A DNA stretch of 64,000 nt from Siccibacter colletis. GTDB lineage: Bacteria; Pseudomonadota; Gammaproteobacteria; Enterobacterales; Enterobacteriaceae. Made by a program: the position numbers and the translations under genes. Every line of letters begins with the position of its first letter. Positions within the stretch are counted from its first letter, which is position 1. The notes below the pieces were generated by a model that saw only the letters and a program-made list of their open reading frames with translations, did no database searches and was not told the DNA's origin. The stretch is taken from assembly GCF_000696575.1 (NCBI RefSeq), contig NZ_JMSQ01000005.1:186001-250000 (forward strand), read 5' to 3'. Positions 26,301 through 33,713 of the stretch are shown piece by piece.

Positions 26301-27321
26301 CGTGTTCCAGGCGGTACGCGAAAACAGCGCGGATGCCAAAGAGTGGCAGACCGGCACTTTTGTGCCGCCAACCCTGATTGAGCTGGAAAGCTTTGACGAG
26401 CTGAAAAAAGAGGTGTTCGGGCCGGTGCTGCACGTGGTGCGCTACTCCCGTAACCAGCTTGAGAGCCTGATGAAGCAGATCAACGCGGCGGGCTATGGCC
26501 TGACGCTGGGGGTGCATACCCGCATCGACGAAACCATCGCTCAGGTGACCGGGTCTGCACACGTCGGCAACCTCTACGTGAACCGCAACATGGTCGGTGC
26601 CGTGGTGGGCGTGCAGCCGTTCGGCGGCGAAGGGCTATCCGGTACCGGACCCAAAGCCGGCGGGCCGCTCTATCTCTATCGCCTGCTGGCCAGCCGCCCG
26701 GACGATGCGCTGCAAACCACGCTGAGCCGTCACGACAGCCAGCGCAGCGTTGACGCGCAGGTGAAAGCCGCGCTCCAGCAGCCGCTGGAGGCGCTGGTGA
26801 ACTGGGCGGCGGATCGCCCGGCGCTGAAGGCCCTGTGCACACGCTTTGGCGAACTGGCGCAGGCCGGTACCCAGCGCGTACTGCCCGGCCCCACCGGGGA
26901 GCGCAACACCTTTATTCTGCTGCCGCGCGAGCGCGTACTTTGCCTTGCTGACAACGAAGAGGATGCGCTGGTTCAGCTCGCCGCCTGCTGTGCAGTCGGC
27001 AGCATGGTGCTGTGGCCGGAGGACGATCTGCATCGCCAGCTGGCGAAGCAGCTGCCGCCTGCGGTCAGCGCGCGCATCAGTCATGCCCGTCCGGATAGCC
27101 TGCTGAATATGCCGTTTGACGCTGTCATCTATCACGGCGATTCCGATCAGCTGCGCACCCTGTGCGAGCAGGTCGCGGCCCGCGAGGGGGCAATCGTCTC
27201 GGTACAGGGCTTCGCCCGCGGCGAAACCAACCTGCTGCTGGAGCGCCTCTACCTGGAGCGTTCCCTGAGCGTGAACACCGCCGCCGCCGGCGGTAACGCG
27301 AGCCTGATGACAATCGGGTAA
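23356..27321 (+). CDS. putA: Trifunctional PutA: repressor, proline dehydrogenase, P5C dehydrogenase
   Basis: Oxidises proline to glutamate in two steps and represses the put genes when proline is absent. Order of domains in 1321 residues: ribbon-helix-helix DNA-binding domain (1-47, MGTTTMGVKLDDATRERI); alpha-helical arm; FAD proline dehydrogenase barrel (about 260-570, with IGINIDAEEADRLEISLDL and RLMIRLVKGAYWDSEIKR); NAD-dependent P5C dehydrogenase (about 650-1130, with WNFPLAIFTGQIAAALAAGN, ETGGMNAMIVDSSA, and catalytic Cys in SAGQRCSALRVL); C-terminal domain ending GGNASLMTIG. The start has AGGAG 11 nt upstream and agrees with the E. coli protein. Divergent from putP. Confidence 0.98.
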   Translation: MGTTTMGVKLDDATRERIKAAASKIDRTPHWLIKQAIFNYLERLESNDGVPELPALQAGAGAEAEDAQSALPDEPHQPFLDFAEQILPQSVTRAAITAAWRRPETDAVSMLLEQARLPQDVAEKTHKLAWNLADKLRSQKTATGRAGMVQSLLQEFSLSSQEGVALMCLAEALLRIPDKATRDALIRDKISTGNWQSHIGRSASLFVNAATWGLLFTGRLVSTHNEASLSRSLNRIIGKSGEPLIRKGVDMAMRLMGEQFVTGETIAEALANARKLEDKGFRYSYDMLGEAALTAADAQAYLVSYQQAIHAIGKASNGRGIYEGPGISIKLSALHPRYSRAQYDRVMEELYPRLKSLTLLARQYDIGINIDAEEADRLEISLDLLEKLCFEPELAGWNGIGFVIQAYMKRCPFVIDYLIDLATRSRRRLMIRLVKGAYWDSEIKRAQMEGLEGYPVYTRKVYTDISYLACAKKLLAVPNLIYPQFATHNAHTLSAIYNLAGQNYYPGQYEFQCLHGMGEPLYEQVVGKVAEGKLNRPCRIYAPVGTHETLLAYLVRRLLENGANTSFVNRIADATLPLDELVADPVQAVEKLAAQEGQAGVPHPKIPLPRDLYGSERVNSAGLDLANEHRLASLSSALLSSAAQKWEAKPMLEAPVADAEMTPVINPAEPGDIVGYTRETSAEEVSLALDNAVNSAPIWFATPPQERAAILERAAVLMEDQLQTLIGILVREAGKTFSNAIAEVREAVDFLHYYAAQVREDFDNETHRPLGPVVCISPWNFPLAIFTGQIAAALAAGNSVLAKPAEQTPLIAAQGVAILLEAGVPPGVVQLLPGRGETVGAALTGDERVRAVMFTGSTDVATLLQRNIATRLDPQGRPTPLIAETGGMNAMIVDSSALTEQVVVDVVSSAFDSAGQRCSALRVLCLQEEIADHTLTMLRGAMAECRMGNPGRITTDIGPVIDAEAKTNIERHIQAMRAKGRTVFQAVRENSADAKEWQTGTFVPPTLIELESFDELKKEVFGPVLHVVRYSRNQLESLMKQINAAGYGLTLGVHTRIDETIAQVTGSAHVGNLYVNRNMVGAVVGVQPFGGEGLSGTGPKAGGPLYLYRLLASRPDDALQTTLSRHDSQRSVDAQVKAALQQPLEALVNWAADRPALKALCTRFGELAQAGTQRVLPGPTGERNTFILLPRERVLCLADNEEDALVQLAACCAVGSMVLWPEDDLHRQLAKQLPPAVSARISHARPDSLLNMPFDAVIYHGDSDQLRTLCEQVAAREGAIVSVQGFARGETNLLLERLYLERSLSVNTAAAGGNASLMTIG

Positions 27322-27338
27322 GGCTTCGCTACTCTGAC

Positions 27339-27365
27339 AAGGCTCCTGCAACGGAGCCTTTTTTT
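27339..27365 (+). terminator. Terminator of putA
   Basis: AAGGCTCC-TGCAAC-GGAGCCTT followed by T7, 17 nt past the stop. Confidence 0.92.
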
Positions 27366-27378
27366 ATGGAGATGCACA

Positions 27379-27777
27379 ATGAAAACGATCGCCCCTCTTT
27401 TGCTGACGGGTCTGTTAATCAGCGGTACGGCGCTGGCTGATGACTGCGAAAATGCATCCACTCAACTGGAGCTGAACCAGTGCGCTGCTGGCGAGTATCA
27501 GCAGGCGGATAAAACCCTGAACGCGACGTACAAGAAAGTGATGGCGCGCGCCAGCGAAGAGCAGCGCGAGATGCTGAAGCAGGCGCAAAACGCCTGGCTG
27601 AAAGTGCGCGACGCGGACTGCACCTTTATCAGCTCGGGCGTGGAAGGCGGCAGCGTACAGCCGATGATCCACAGCCAGTGTCTGGCGGACAAAACCAACG
27701 AGCGGAACGCGTTTCTTGACTCGCTGATGCAGTGCGAAGAAGGCGATTTAAGCTGCCCGCTGCCGCCGCAGGGGTGA
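27379..27777 (+). CDS. LprI-like (DUF1311) secreted protein
   Basis: Secreted protein of 132 residues with signal peptide (MKTIAPLLLTGLLISGTALA) and four cysteines spaced as in the lysozyme-inhibitor LprI N-terminal / DUF1311 family: DDCENASTQLELNQCAAGEY, the typical ADKTLNATYKKVM, then QNAWLKVRDADCTF and IHSQCLADKTNER. Two more Cys sit near the tail. Members of this family include lysozyme inhibitors in mycobacteria, but most are uncharacterised; I infer only a periplasmic role. A GGAG lies 8 nt before the start. It is separated from putA by a terminator and abuts the convergent rutR with no gap. Confidence 0.82.
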   Translation: MKTIAPLLLTGLLISGTALADDCENASTQLELNQCAAGEYQQADKTLNATYKKVMARASEEQREMLKQAQNAWLKVRDADCTFISSGVEGGSVQPMIHSQCLADKTNERNAFLDSLMQCEEGDLSCPLPPQG

Positions 27778-28416
27778 TCAGCGCACGCGGATCCCTTCGA
27801 TGATCATGCGCTGGACGTTGGCAACCGTCCGGCTGAAAAACGCCTCATCCTGCAACGTTACCCCGCTCACGGCCTCCACCTGGGTGGCGAAATCAGCGTA
27901 GTGCTGCGTCGTCGCCCAGATCATGAAGATCAGCGCGTGGGCGTCCACCGGCCCCAGTTGGCCGCGCGTTACCCAGCCGTCGATGATCGCGGTTTTCTCA
28001 TCTATCAGCGCTTTCAGATCGCCGGTCAGCTCAGCCATCAGCAGCGGCGCACCCTGCAGCATCTCAAGGCAGAACAGCCGTGACGCCTGCGGGTAATCGC
28101 GAGATACCTCCAGCTTCAGCCGGATGTATTCCCCGATAGCCGCCAGCGGCTGCAGATCGCTGCGAAACGCTTTTAGCGGTGCCAGCCAGATATCAAGAAT
28201 TTGTTTGAGGACGGCGACGTACAGCGCCTCTTTTGAGGGGTAGTAGTAGAGGAGATTGGTTTTCGAAATGCCCGCGCCTTCTGCGACCCGTTCAAGGCTG
28301 GTGCCGTGCAGGCCAAACTGGGAAAACAGCGCCAGCGCTGCGTCGAGAATAGCCCCTTTTTTTGCAGCCGTCGCCGCGCCGCGCTTACTGCCTGCTTTTT
28401 TTGCGCCTGATGACAT
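27778..28416 (-). CDS. rutR: TetR-family pyrimidine-responsive regulator RutR
   Basis: DNA-binding regulator of 212 residues that in E. coli represses the rutABCDEFG pyrimidine-degradation operon in the absence of uracil or thymine and affects carAB and others. N-terminal helix-turn-helix: AILDAALALFSQFGLHGTSLE then ISKTNLLYYYPSKEALY. The C-terminal half matches RutR closely (LKAFRSDLQPLAAIGEYIRL, RDYPQASRLFCLEML, MIIEGIRVR). In E. coli the rut operon is divergent from rutR at this place; here the next genes are ymdF and wrbA, so rutABCDEFG is absent from this locus. Confidence 0.92.
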   Translation of the reverse strand: MSSGAKKAGSKRGAATAAKKGAILDAALALFSQFGLHGTSLERVAEGAGISKTNLLYYYPSKEALYVAVLKQILDIWLAPLKAFRSDLQPLAAIGEYIRLKLEVSRDYPQASRLFCLEMLQGAPLLMAELTGDLKALIDEKTAIIDGWVTRGQLGPVDAHALIFMIWATTQHYADFATQVEAVSGVTLQDEAFFSRTVANVQRMIIEGIRVR

Positions 28417-28557
28417 GCGCTGACTCCCTGATGTGTTTCGAAAAGCATAGCAAAAGCCAGACGGTGAGACGACGGCTTATCCATTATTAAACGTGGCGGA
28501 AGTTGAGCGAATCATCAGGGGGATAATCAGAAAAGAAAAACAATTAAGCGGGAGACA

Positions 28558-28585
28558 AACAAAAACCGCCGGGATAACCCGGCGG
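28558..28585 (-). terminator. Terminator of ymdF
   Basis: On the minus strand CCGCCGGG-TTAT-CCCGGCGG followed by TTTTT. It lies about 60 nt past ymdF. Confidence 0.85.
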
Positions 28586-28647
28586 CTGGGACGTGGCATC
28601 GTATCAGTATTGCTCCACGATGCCTGATTTCACCTGGTCAACGCACG

Positions 28648-28821
28648 CTAGCTGCTGCGCCCGCCGTGGCTACTTTTGCCCCCTTTTTTCCCAGCTTCTG
28701 AGGCGCGTTGCGGGTCATTTTTAAAGTTACCGCCGCTCTGCTGGCCACCTTTACGGCCTGCTTCTGATGCTCTGTCACGATCTTCAGCGAAATTACCTGA
28801 ACCACCACGATGGTTTGCCAT
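28648..28821 (-). CDS. ymdF: KGG-repeat stress-induced protein YmdF
   Basis: Very small basic hydrophilic protein of 57 residues with two copies of the stress-induced KGG motif: RASEAGRKGGQQSGGNF and RASEAGKKGGKSSHGG. It matches E. coli YmdF nearly throughout and is related to YciG and GsiB-type proteins, which are RpoS- or stress-linked; biochemical role unknown. The start MANHRGG at 28821 has an ideal GGAGGT 6 nt upstream; longer readings upstream have no ribosome site. Confidence 0.92.
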   Translation of the reverse strand: MANHRGGSGNFAEDRDRASEAGRKGGQQSGGNFKNDPQRASEAGKKGGKSSHGGRSS

Positions 28822-29212
28822 TTCGTACCTCCGGTTGTGTGAAACATTAGTCATCATATTGCATTCAGTAAAAGAGGATTCTTTCACCTCATGACGGCAG
28901 GTGATGCATTATCGCCGCCACGTGAACTAATCCTGGCGCAACCCACGTAATCCGCCAGTCGGCGTTAATATTCTGCAACATCAAATTGCCCGATTCGTTG
29001 ATTTTTCCGCGTCACGATTCATAAGCGATTCTTATCATTATTAAATTACGGCGTCAGGAAAATGTTTCTGAGTGCAACAACCAGACGGTAGCCAGATAAA
29101 CCCTAATTATTTCAATTATTCAGCCATTTTTTTGGCACTCCTGGCGGAACGTCATATCTTTAAATGAGCGCAGCGCACTGCTGCCCCCTTAATGCAACGC
29201 AGGAGAGAGCTG
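28822..29212. other. Non-coding spacer between ymdF and wrbA
   Basis: 391 bp, AT-rich toward wrbA, holding the divergent promoters of ymdF and wrbA. I see no convincing gene, tRNA or strong hairpin in it. Confidence 0.5.
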
Positions 29213-29809
29213 ATGGCGAAGATTCTGGTGCTTTATTATTCCATGTACGGACACGTCGAGACGATGGCGCGTGCGGTAGCAGAAGGCGCGGAAAAGGTTA
29301 CGGGTGCGGAAGTGACCATCAAGCGCGTTCCGGAAACCATGCCGGAAGACCTGTTCACTAAATCCGGCGGCAAAGCCCAAAACATTCCGGTAGCAACGCC
29401 GCAGGAGCTGGCTGATTACGATGCCATCATCTTCGGCACGCCAACCCGTTTCGGCAATATGTCGGGCCAGATGCGTACCTTCCTCGACCAGACCGGTGGC
29501 CTGTGGGCGTCCGGTGCGCTGCATGGAAAAATTGCCAGCGTCTTCAGCTCTACCGGCACCGGCGGCGGGGAAGAACTCACCATCACGTCAACATGGACTA
29601 CCCTTGCACATCACGGGATGGTAATTGTGCCGATCGGATACGGCACTAAAGAGCTGTTTGATATTTCACAGGTCCGCGGTGGCACCCCCTACGGTGCCAC
29701 CACTATCGCTGGCGGGGACGGTTCTCGTCAGCCGAGCCAGGAAGAGCTGGCCATTGCCCGCTATCAGGGTGAGTACGTTGCGGATCTGACGGTAAAACTT
29801 AAGGGCTAA
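29213..29809 (+). CDS. wrbA: NAD(P)H:quinone oxidoreductase WrbA
   Basis: FMN-dependent flavodoxin-like quinone reductase of 198 residues that protects against redox cycling by two-electron reduction; RpoS-linked in E. coli. FMN-binding loops: [16 protein letters not shown] at the start, [17 protein letters not shown] near 73-90 and [13 protein letters not shown] near 113. The start MAKILVLYY at 29213 has AGGAG 8 nt upstream. It lies 21 nt before yccJ, with which it forms an operon in E. coli as well. Confidence 0.97.
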   Translation: MAKILVLYYSMYGHVETMARAVAEGAEKVTGAEVTIKRVPETMPEDLFTKSGGKAQNIPVATPQELADYDAIIFGTPTRFGNMSGQMRTFLDQTGGLWASGALHGKIASVFSSTGTGGGEELTITSTWTTLAHHGMVIVPIGYGTKELFDISQVRGGTPYGATTIAGGDGSRQPSQEELAIARYQGEYVADLTVKLKG

Positions 29810-29830
29810 CTGAAATCACAGGAGATAACT

Positions 29831-30058
29831 ATGCCAACACAAGAGTCGAAAGCACATCGCGTCGGTGAATGGGCGACGCTTCGCAATACATCCCCTGAGA
29901 TCGCAGAAGCGATTTTCGAGCTGGCGGATTACGATGAAGTCCTGGCGGAGAAAATCTGGGAAGAAGGCAGCGATGAAGTGCTGATCGAAGCCTTTAAGAA
30001 AACCGATAAGGACTCGCTGTTCTGGGGCGAGCAGACCATCGAACGTAAAAACGTTTGA
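29831..30058 (+). CDS. yccJ: YccJ family protein
   Basis: Small acidic cytoplasmic protein of 75 residues, function unknown, always downstream of wrbA in enterobacteria. It matches E. coli YccJ nearly end to end: [21 protein letters not shown] and the C-terminal [17 protein letters not shown]. An AGGAG element stands 8 nt before the start. A strong bidirectional terminator follows. Confidence 0.95.
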   Translation: MPTQESKAHRVGEWATLRNTSPEIAEAIFELADYDEVLAEKIWEEGSDEVLIEAFKKTDKDSLFWGEQTIERKNV

Positions 30059-30065
30059 CGGTGTG

Positions 30066-30097
30066 AAAAAAAAGCGGGGCTAATCCCCGCTTTTTTT
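30066..30097. terminator. Bidirectional terminator between yccJ and the coiled-coil gene
   Basis: AAAGCGGGG-CTAAT-CCCCGCTTT with A run before and T run after, so it works on both strands; it touches the stop codon of the convergent gene. Confidence 0.93.
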
Positions 30098-33092
30098 ATT
30101 TTGCGACGCTGATGGTATATTTCAGCAGGTCAAAGCCGACCAGGCTGTCAGGCAGCATATCTGCCGGATACATGTCCGAGGCAAAACTGTAGACCTCGAT
30201 TATTCCGCCTTTTTTTGCCATCTCGATTGCCTGTTTGAGCATGTAAGGTACTGAATCGTTGAACACCACCGGGAAAGTTTTCTGCGGTGCCACGGTTCGG
30301 CCATCAAGCCAGGCCTGGGTAAGCGTTACTTTTAGTTTGTCATCCTGTTTAACTGCCCTTCCGCCCTTTTTCTTCTCCACAAAGAACATAGTGCGGTTTT
30401 GTTTGAGCACGTTTTTTCCCGCCAGCGTGGACTGCAGCGTAGCGTAGCCGCGATCGTAAGCCGCTTTCTCTTTTGCCGACATTTTTTCTGCCAGCGCCTC
30501 GTAGTTTTCATCCAGCTGCTTTGCGTTCATCTGGCTGGTGCCAGTGATGCTGTCATTCACCCCGGCCAGTAGTGCGGTTTTATCTACTTCAAGTCCAAGG
30601 GCTTTTTGTAGCTTAAGCGACTTTTCAATGCCTTCTGAGAGAATGATCCCCGCCGCATACGAATGACGCTGCAGTGGTGTGTTAATGCTGGCCGGCGCAG
30701 CTTTTTGTGGCTGGTTGACCTCTTCTGGTTTTGTTTTCAACGCAGCCAGCTCGGCCTTCAGCGCCGTTGCTTCGTCCTGACTGGCTTTCAGGCTGGCCGC
30801 ACGTTCGTTATCCTTTGCAACAGCTTGTGCCTGCAGATCTGCGTTCTGTTTAGTACGCTCATCCAACTGTTGCTGCAGCGCCGCCAGCTGCTGCGCACTG
30901 CTGCTCCCGGCGCTGAGCTGCGATTCGCTCTCTTTGAGTTTTGCGGTCAGGGTTTTGATGTCCTGCTGCGCCGCAGCGAGCTGCTGTTCCATCTCGTCGC
31001 GCTGTTTCGCCAGCTGCTGCGCACTGCTGCTCCCGGCGCTGAGCTGCGATTCGCTCTCTTTCAGCTTCGCGGTCAGGGTTTTGATGTCCTGCTGCGCCGC
31101 AGCGAGCTGCTGTTCCATCTCGTCGCGCTGCTTAGCCAGCTGCTGCGCGCTGCTGCTTCCGGCGCTGAGCTGGGATTCGCTCTCTTTGAGTTTTGCGGTC
31201 AGGGTTTTGATGTCCTGCTGCGCCGCAGCGAGCGCCTGCTCCATCTCGTCGCGCTGCTTCGCCAGCTGCTGCGCGCTGCTGCTCCCGGCGCTGAGCTGGG
31301 ATTCGCTCTCTTTGAGTTTTGCGGTCAGGGTTTTGATGTCCTGCTGCGCCGCAGCGAGCTGCTGTTCCATCTCGTCGCGCTGCTTAGCCAGCTGCTGCGC
31401 GCTGCTGCTTCCGGTGCTGAGCTGGGATTCGCTCTCTTTCAGCTTCGCGGTCAGGGTTTTGATAGTGTTTTGCGCTGCAGCGAGCTGCTGCTCCATCTCG
31501 TCGCGCTGCTTCGCCAGCTGCTGCGCACTGCTGCTCCCGGCGCTGAGCTGGGATTCGCTCTCTTTGAGTTTTGCGGTCAGGGTTTTGATGTCCTGCTGCG
31601 CCGCGGCGAGCTGCTGCTCCATCTCGTCGCGCTGCTTAGCCAGCTGCTGCGCGCTGCTGCTCCCGGCGCTGAGCTGGGCATCGCTCTCTTTAAGTTTTGC
31701 GGTCAGGGTTTTGATGTCCTGCTGCGCCGCAGCGAGCTGCTGTTCCATCTCGTCGCGCTGCTTAATCAGCTGCTGCGCGCTGCTGTTCCCGGCACTGAGC
31801 TGGGATTCGCTCTCTTTGAGTTTTGCGGTCAGGGTTTTGATGTCCTGCTGCGCCGCAGCGAGCTGCTGTTCCATCTCATCGCGCTGCTTAGCCAGCTGCT
31901 GCGCGCTGCTGCTCCCGGCGCTGAGCTGCGCATCGCTCTCTTTGAGTTTTGCGGTCAGGGTTTTGATGTCCTGCTGCGCCGCAGCGAGCGCCTGCTCCAT
32001 CTCGTCGCGCTGCTTCGCCAGCTGCTGCGCGCTGCTGCTCCCGGCGCTGAGCTGGGCCTCGCTCTCTTTCAGTTTTGCGGTCAGGGTTTTGATAGTGTTT
32101 TGCGCTGCGGCCAGAGATTTCTCGAGCTCGTCGCGGCGGCCGTTTAACTGTTGTGCCCCGGTGTGCTCGCTCTGAAGTTTTGCCTGAAGCGCTGTCAATT
32201 TATCATTGAGGGAGTAGTTTTCCTCCTGTGCTTCCCTCAACGACTCCTCAAGCTCACTGTGCCGGGCTTCCATACGCTCAACAGCATCCGCCCGTGAACC
32301 TGATGTTTTCTGTGCCTGGATTAACTGAGCACTAAGCGCTTTGTTATTTGCCTGCTCAGTTGCCAGCGCCTTTTCCAGCTCGCGGCGGCGCGCGTCATCC
32401 TGCCGTTTTCCTGTGGTTGCGTTCGATTCAAACTCGGCGATTTTTTTGCGCAGCGCCTCGTTATCAGCCTTTGCAGCAGCTAAAGATGCCCGCAGAGTAG
32501 TTTCCTGCGATTTGACCGTTGCGCCACCGCGTTTCGCGGACGCCAGATCTGCGGCCATCTGCTGATTCTCTTTTTGTAGCGCGCTCAGTTTTTGCTGTAA
32601 GCCAGCAGCATCGGTACGCTGCAGCATTAACGCATCCAGACGGGCCTGCAGCGTTCGGTTCTCAATCTGTAGCTGCTGCAACGCCTTATCAGCACCGGCT
32701 TTTTGCGGCGGGACGGCGGACTGCTCGCGTTGTTTGATTTTTCGCTGCAGCGTATCGATCTCATGTTGTAGCGCCTCGCGTTCAGCCGCTGCATCGGCAC
32801 CATCACGCTGGCTTAATTCGGCGACCTGATTTTCCAGCCCGGCGACTTGCTTTTTGAGCCCATTATTTTGATTACGCAGCCGCTGTAGCTCCTGCTTCGC
32901 ACCAGGCGCAGTAGATGAGGACGAGCGTGTGGGGACAGCTGGCAGCGGCTTGACTTGCTCAATATCAAGCCCCTGCACAGTCGAGAGGAAGGCGTTGTCC
33001 GCCTGGGCTGCAATCGCCTGGCCGAACGGAAATGCAGGCACGACAAGCGCGCCCACGATTATCATGCGGATATGCCAACTTAAGATTTTCAT
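30096..33092 (-). CDS. Giant periplasmic coiled-coil protein with FKBP-type N domain
   Basis: Protein of 998 residues, not recognised from E. coli. Residues 1-29 are a signal peptide (cut after AIAA). 60-325 is coiled-coil with diverse sequence. 327-737 are nine complete and one partial copy of a 42-residue repeat (LAAAQQDIKTLTAKLKES, then QLSAGSSSAQQLAKQRDEM); 42 residues are six heptads. 740-800 is more coiled-coil. From about 805 comes a domain like the N-terminal domain of FKBP prolyl isomerases such as FkpA (HSYAAGIILSEGIEKSL), then about 100 residues resembling a degenerate FKBP fold with FVEKKKGG and VFNDSVPYML. Start has AGGAG 5 nt upstream. Gene follows a lipoprotein gene by 47 nt, probably one operon. 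Inferred role: a long periplasmic spacer or tether. Confidence 0.82.
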   Translation of the reverse strand: MKILSWHIRMIIVGALVVPAFPFGQAIAAQADNAFLSTVQGLDIEQVKPLPAVPTRSSSSTAPGAKQELQRLRNQNNGLKKQVAGLENQVAELSQRDGADAAAEREALQHEIDTLQRKIKQREQSAVPPQKAGADKALQQLQIENRTLQARLDALMLQRTDAAGLQQKLSALQKENQQMAADLASAKRGGATVKSQETTLRASLAAAKADNEALRKKIAEFESNATTGKRQDDARRRELEKALATEQANNKALSAQLIQAQKTSGSRADAVERMEARHSELEESLREAQEENYSLNDKLTALQAKLQSEHTGAQQLNGRRDELEKSLAAAQNTIKTLTAKLKESEAQLSAGSSSAQQLAKQRDEMEQALAAAQQDIKTLTAKLKESDAQLSAGSSSAQQLAKQRDEMEQQLAAAQQDIKTLTAKLKESESQLSAGNSSAQQLIKQRDEMEQQLAAAQQDIKTLTAKLKESDAQLSAGSSSAQQLAKQRDEMEQQLAAAQQDIKTLTAKLKESESQLSAGSSSAQQLAKQRDEMEQQLAAAQNTIKTLTAKLKESESQLSTGSSSAQQLAKQRDEMEQQLAAAQQDIKTLTAKLKESESQLSAGSSSAQQLAKQRDEMEQALAAAQQDIKTLTAKLKESESQLSAGSSSAQQLAKQRDEMEQQLAAAQQDIKTLTAKLKESESQLSAGSSSAQQLAKQRDEMEQQLAAAQQDIKTLTAKLKESESQLSAGSSSAQQLAALQQQLDERTKQNADLQAQAVAKDNERAASLKASQDEATALKAELAALKTKPEEVNQPQKAAPASINTPLQRHSYAAGIILSEGIEKSLKLQKALGLEVDKTALLAGVNDSITGTSQMNAKQLDENYEALAEKMSAKEKAAYDRGYATLQSTLAGKNVLKQNRTMFFVEKKKGGRAVKQDDKLKVTLTQAWLDGRTVAPQKTFPVVFNDSVPYMLKQAIEMAKKGGIIEVYSFASDMYPADMLPDSLVGFDLLKYTISVAK
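30882..32114 (-). repeat. 126-bp tandem repeats in the coiled-coil gene
   Basis: Nine full 126-bp units (32114 down to 30981) and a tenth of 99 bp. Units are nearly identical at DNA level. Variants are shared between units (QNT or QQD; SDAQ, SEAQ or SESQ; EMEQA or EMEQQ), which suggests unequal crossing-over or gene conversion. Period stays exactly 42 codons, so gain or loss of units keeps frame and heptad phase. Confidence 0.92.
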
Positions 33093-33139
33093 CCCTGCTC
33101 CTGCCCGACCATCCTGGCCTTTTAATTACAAAGTAGTGT

Positions 33140-33640
33140 TTAGTTTGCGCTGATCATGGCGCCTTTCTTCAGCTCTTTTAACAGCAGCTGCGAAATCGTG
33201 TTGCAGCTGTCATTCACGCGATACTGATAAAGCGGCGTCATCAGGTCTGTAGTAGATGTTGAGAGCTCACCGGCGATGCTGGCGTATGACTTCGTGGCCC
33301 GCAGATTACGATAGAGTTCATCAACGGAGGCGCGATATGCGCCGTTACGCAATTTCGCCAGCTGCTTTGCTTCAACCAGACAGCTGCTCAGACGGGCTTT
33401 AGTCGCCGGATCGACCTGCGCACTTCCTGCAGTTACGGTGCTTTCACTACCAGCCAGTGCTGGTTGTGGAAGCGGAGAAGACGTGGCAGAAGCGGTACGG
33501 GCGGGTGTGGTGCTGGAAGAGGCATGGGTTACCGCAGGTTTCGGCGTTGACTGACGGGATGCCGATGACGTGGAACTGCCAGTATGTGCGCACCCGGTCG
33601 CAGCTAACGCCAGTACCATCGCAAGCATTTTTATTTTCAT
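33140..33640 (-). CDS. Small lipoprotein upstream of the coiled-coil gene
   Basis: Putative lipoprotein of 166 residues. Lipobox LAATGC gives a lipidated Cys at about residue 17. Residues 18-75 are a low-complexity Ser/Thr/Ala/Pro linker (SSTSSASRQSTPKPAV), typical of a flexible cell-envelope tether. The C-terminal 90 residues are a helical domain with two Cys (SSCLVEAKQLAKL, VNDSCNTISQLLL). Not recognised as any named family. Start chosen at MKIKMLAM because it begins the signal peptide; the ribosome site is weak (AAGGGAA 13 nt upstream). It precedes the coiled-coil gene by 47 nt on the same strand. A 14-bp perfect palindrome lies just upstream. Confidence 0.75.
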   Translation of the reverse strand: MKIKMLAMVLALAATGCAHTGSSTSSASRQSTPKPAVTHASSSTTPARTASATSSPLPQPALAGSESTVTAGSAQVDPATKARLSSCLVEAKQLAKLRNGAYRASVDELYRNLRATKSYASIAGELSTSTTDLMTPLYQYRVNDSCNTISQLLLKELKKGAMISAN

Positions 33641-33681
33641 CGTTAAAATGTTCCCTTCGACCCTATTTGCAATAGACGCAA

Positions 33682-33713
33682 CAGTCACAAATGCGATAGC
33701 GCATTTGTGACTG
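33682..33713. promoter_or_regulatory. Perfect 14-bp inverted repeat upstream of the lipoprotein gene
   Basis: CAGTCACAAATGCG (33682-33695), four-base centre ATAG, CGCATTTGTGACTG (33700-33713). It begins 42 nt upstream of the lipoprotein start. It could be an operator or an mRNA 5' hairpin; there is no T run typical of a terminator. Confidence 0.6.

Noticed and set aside
30663-32175. Long open frames (494 and 413 codons) on the plus strand opposite the coiled-coil gene
   Set aside because: They arise because the 126-bp repeat has no stop in these frames; the translation is low-complexity and repetitive, without a ribosome site. The minus frame has signal peptide, heptads and a domain.
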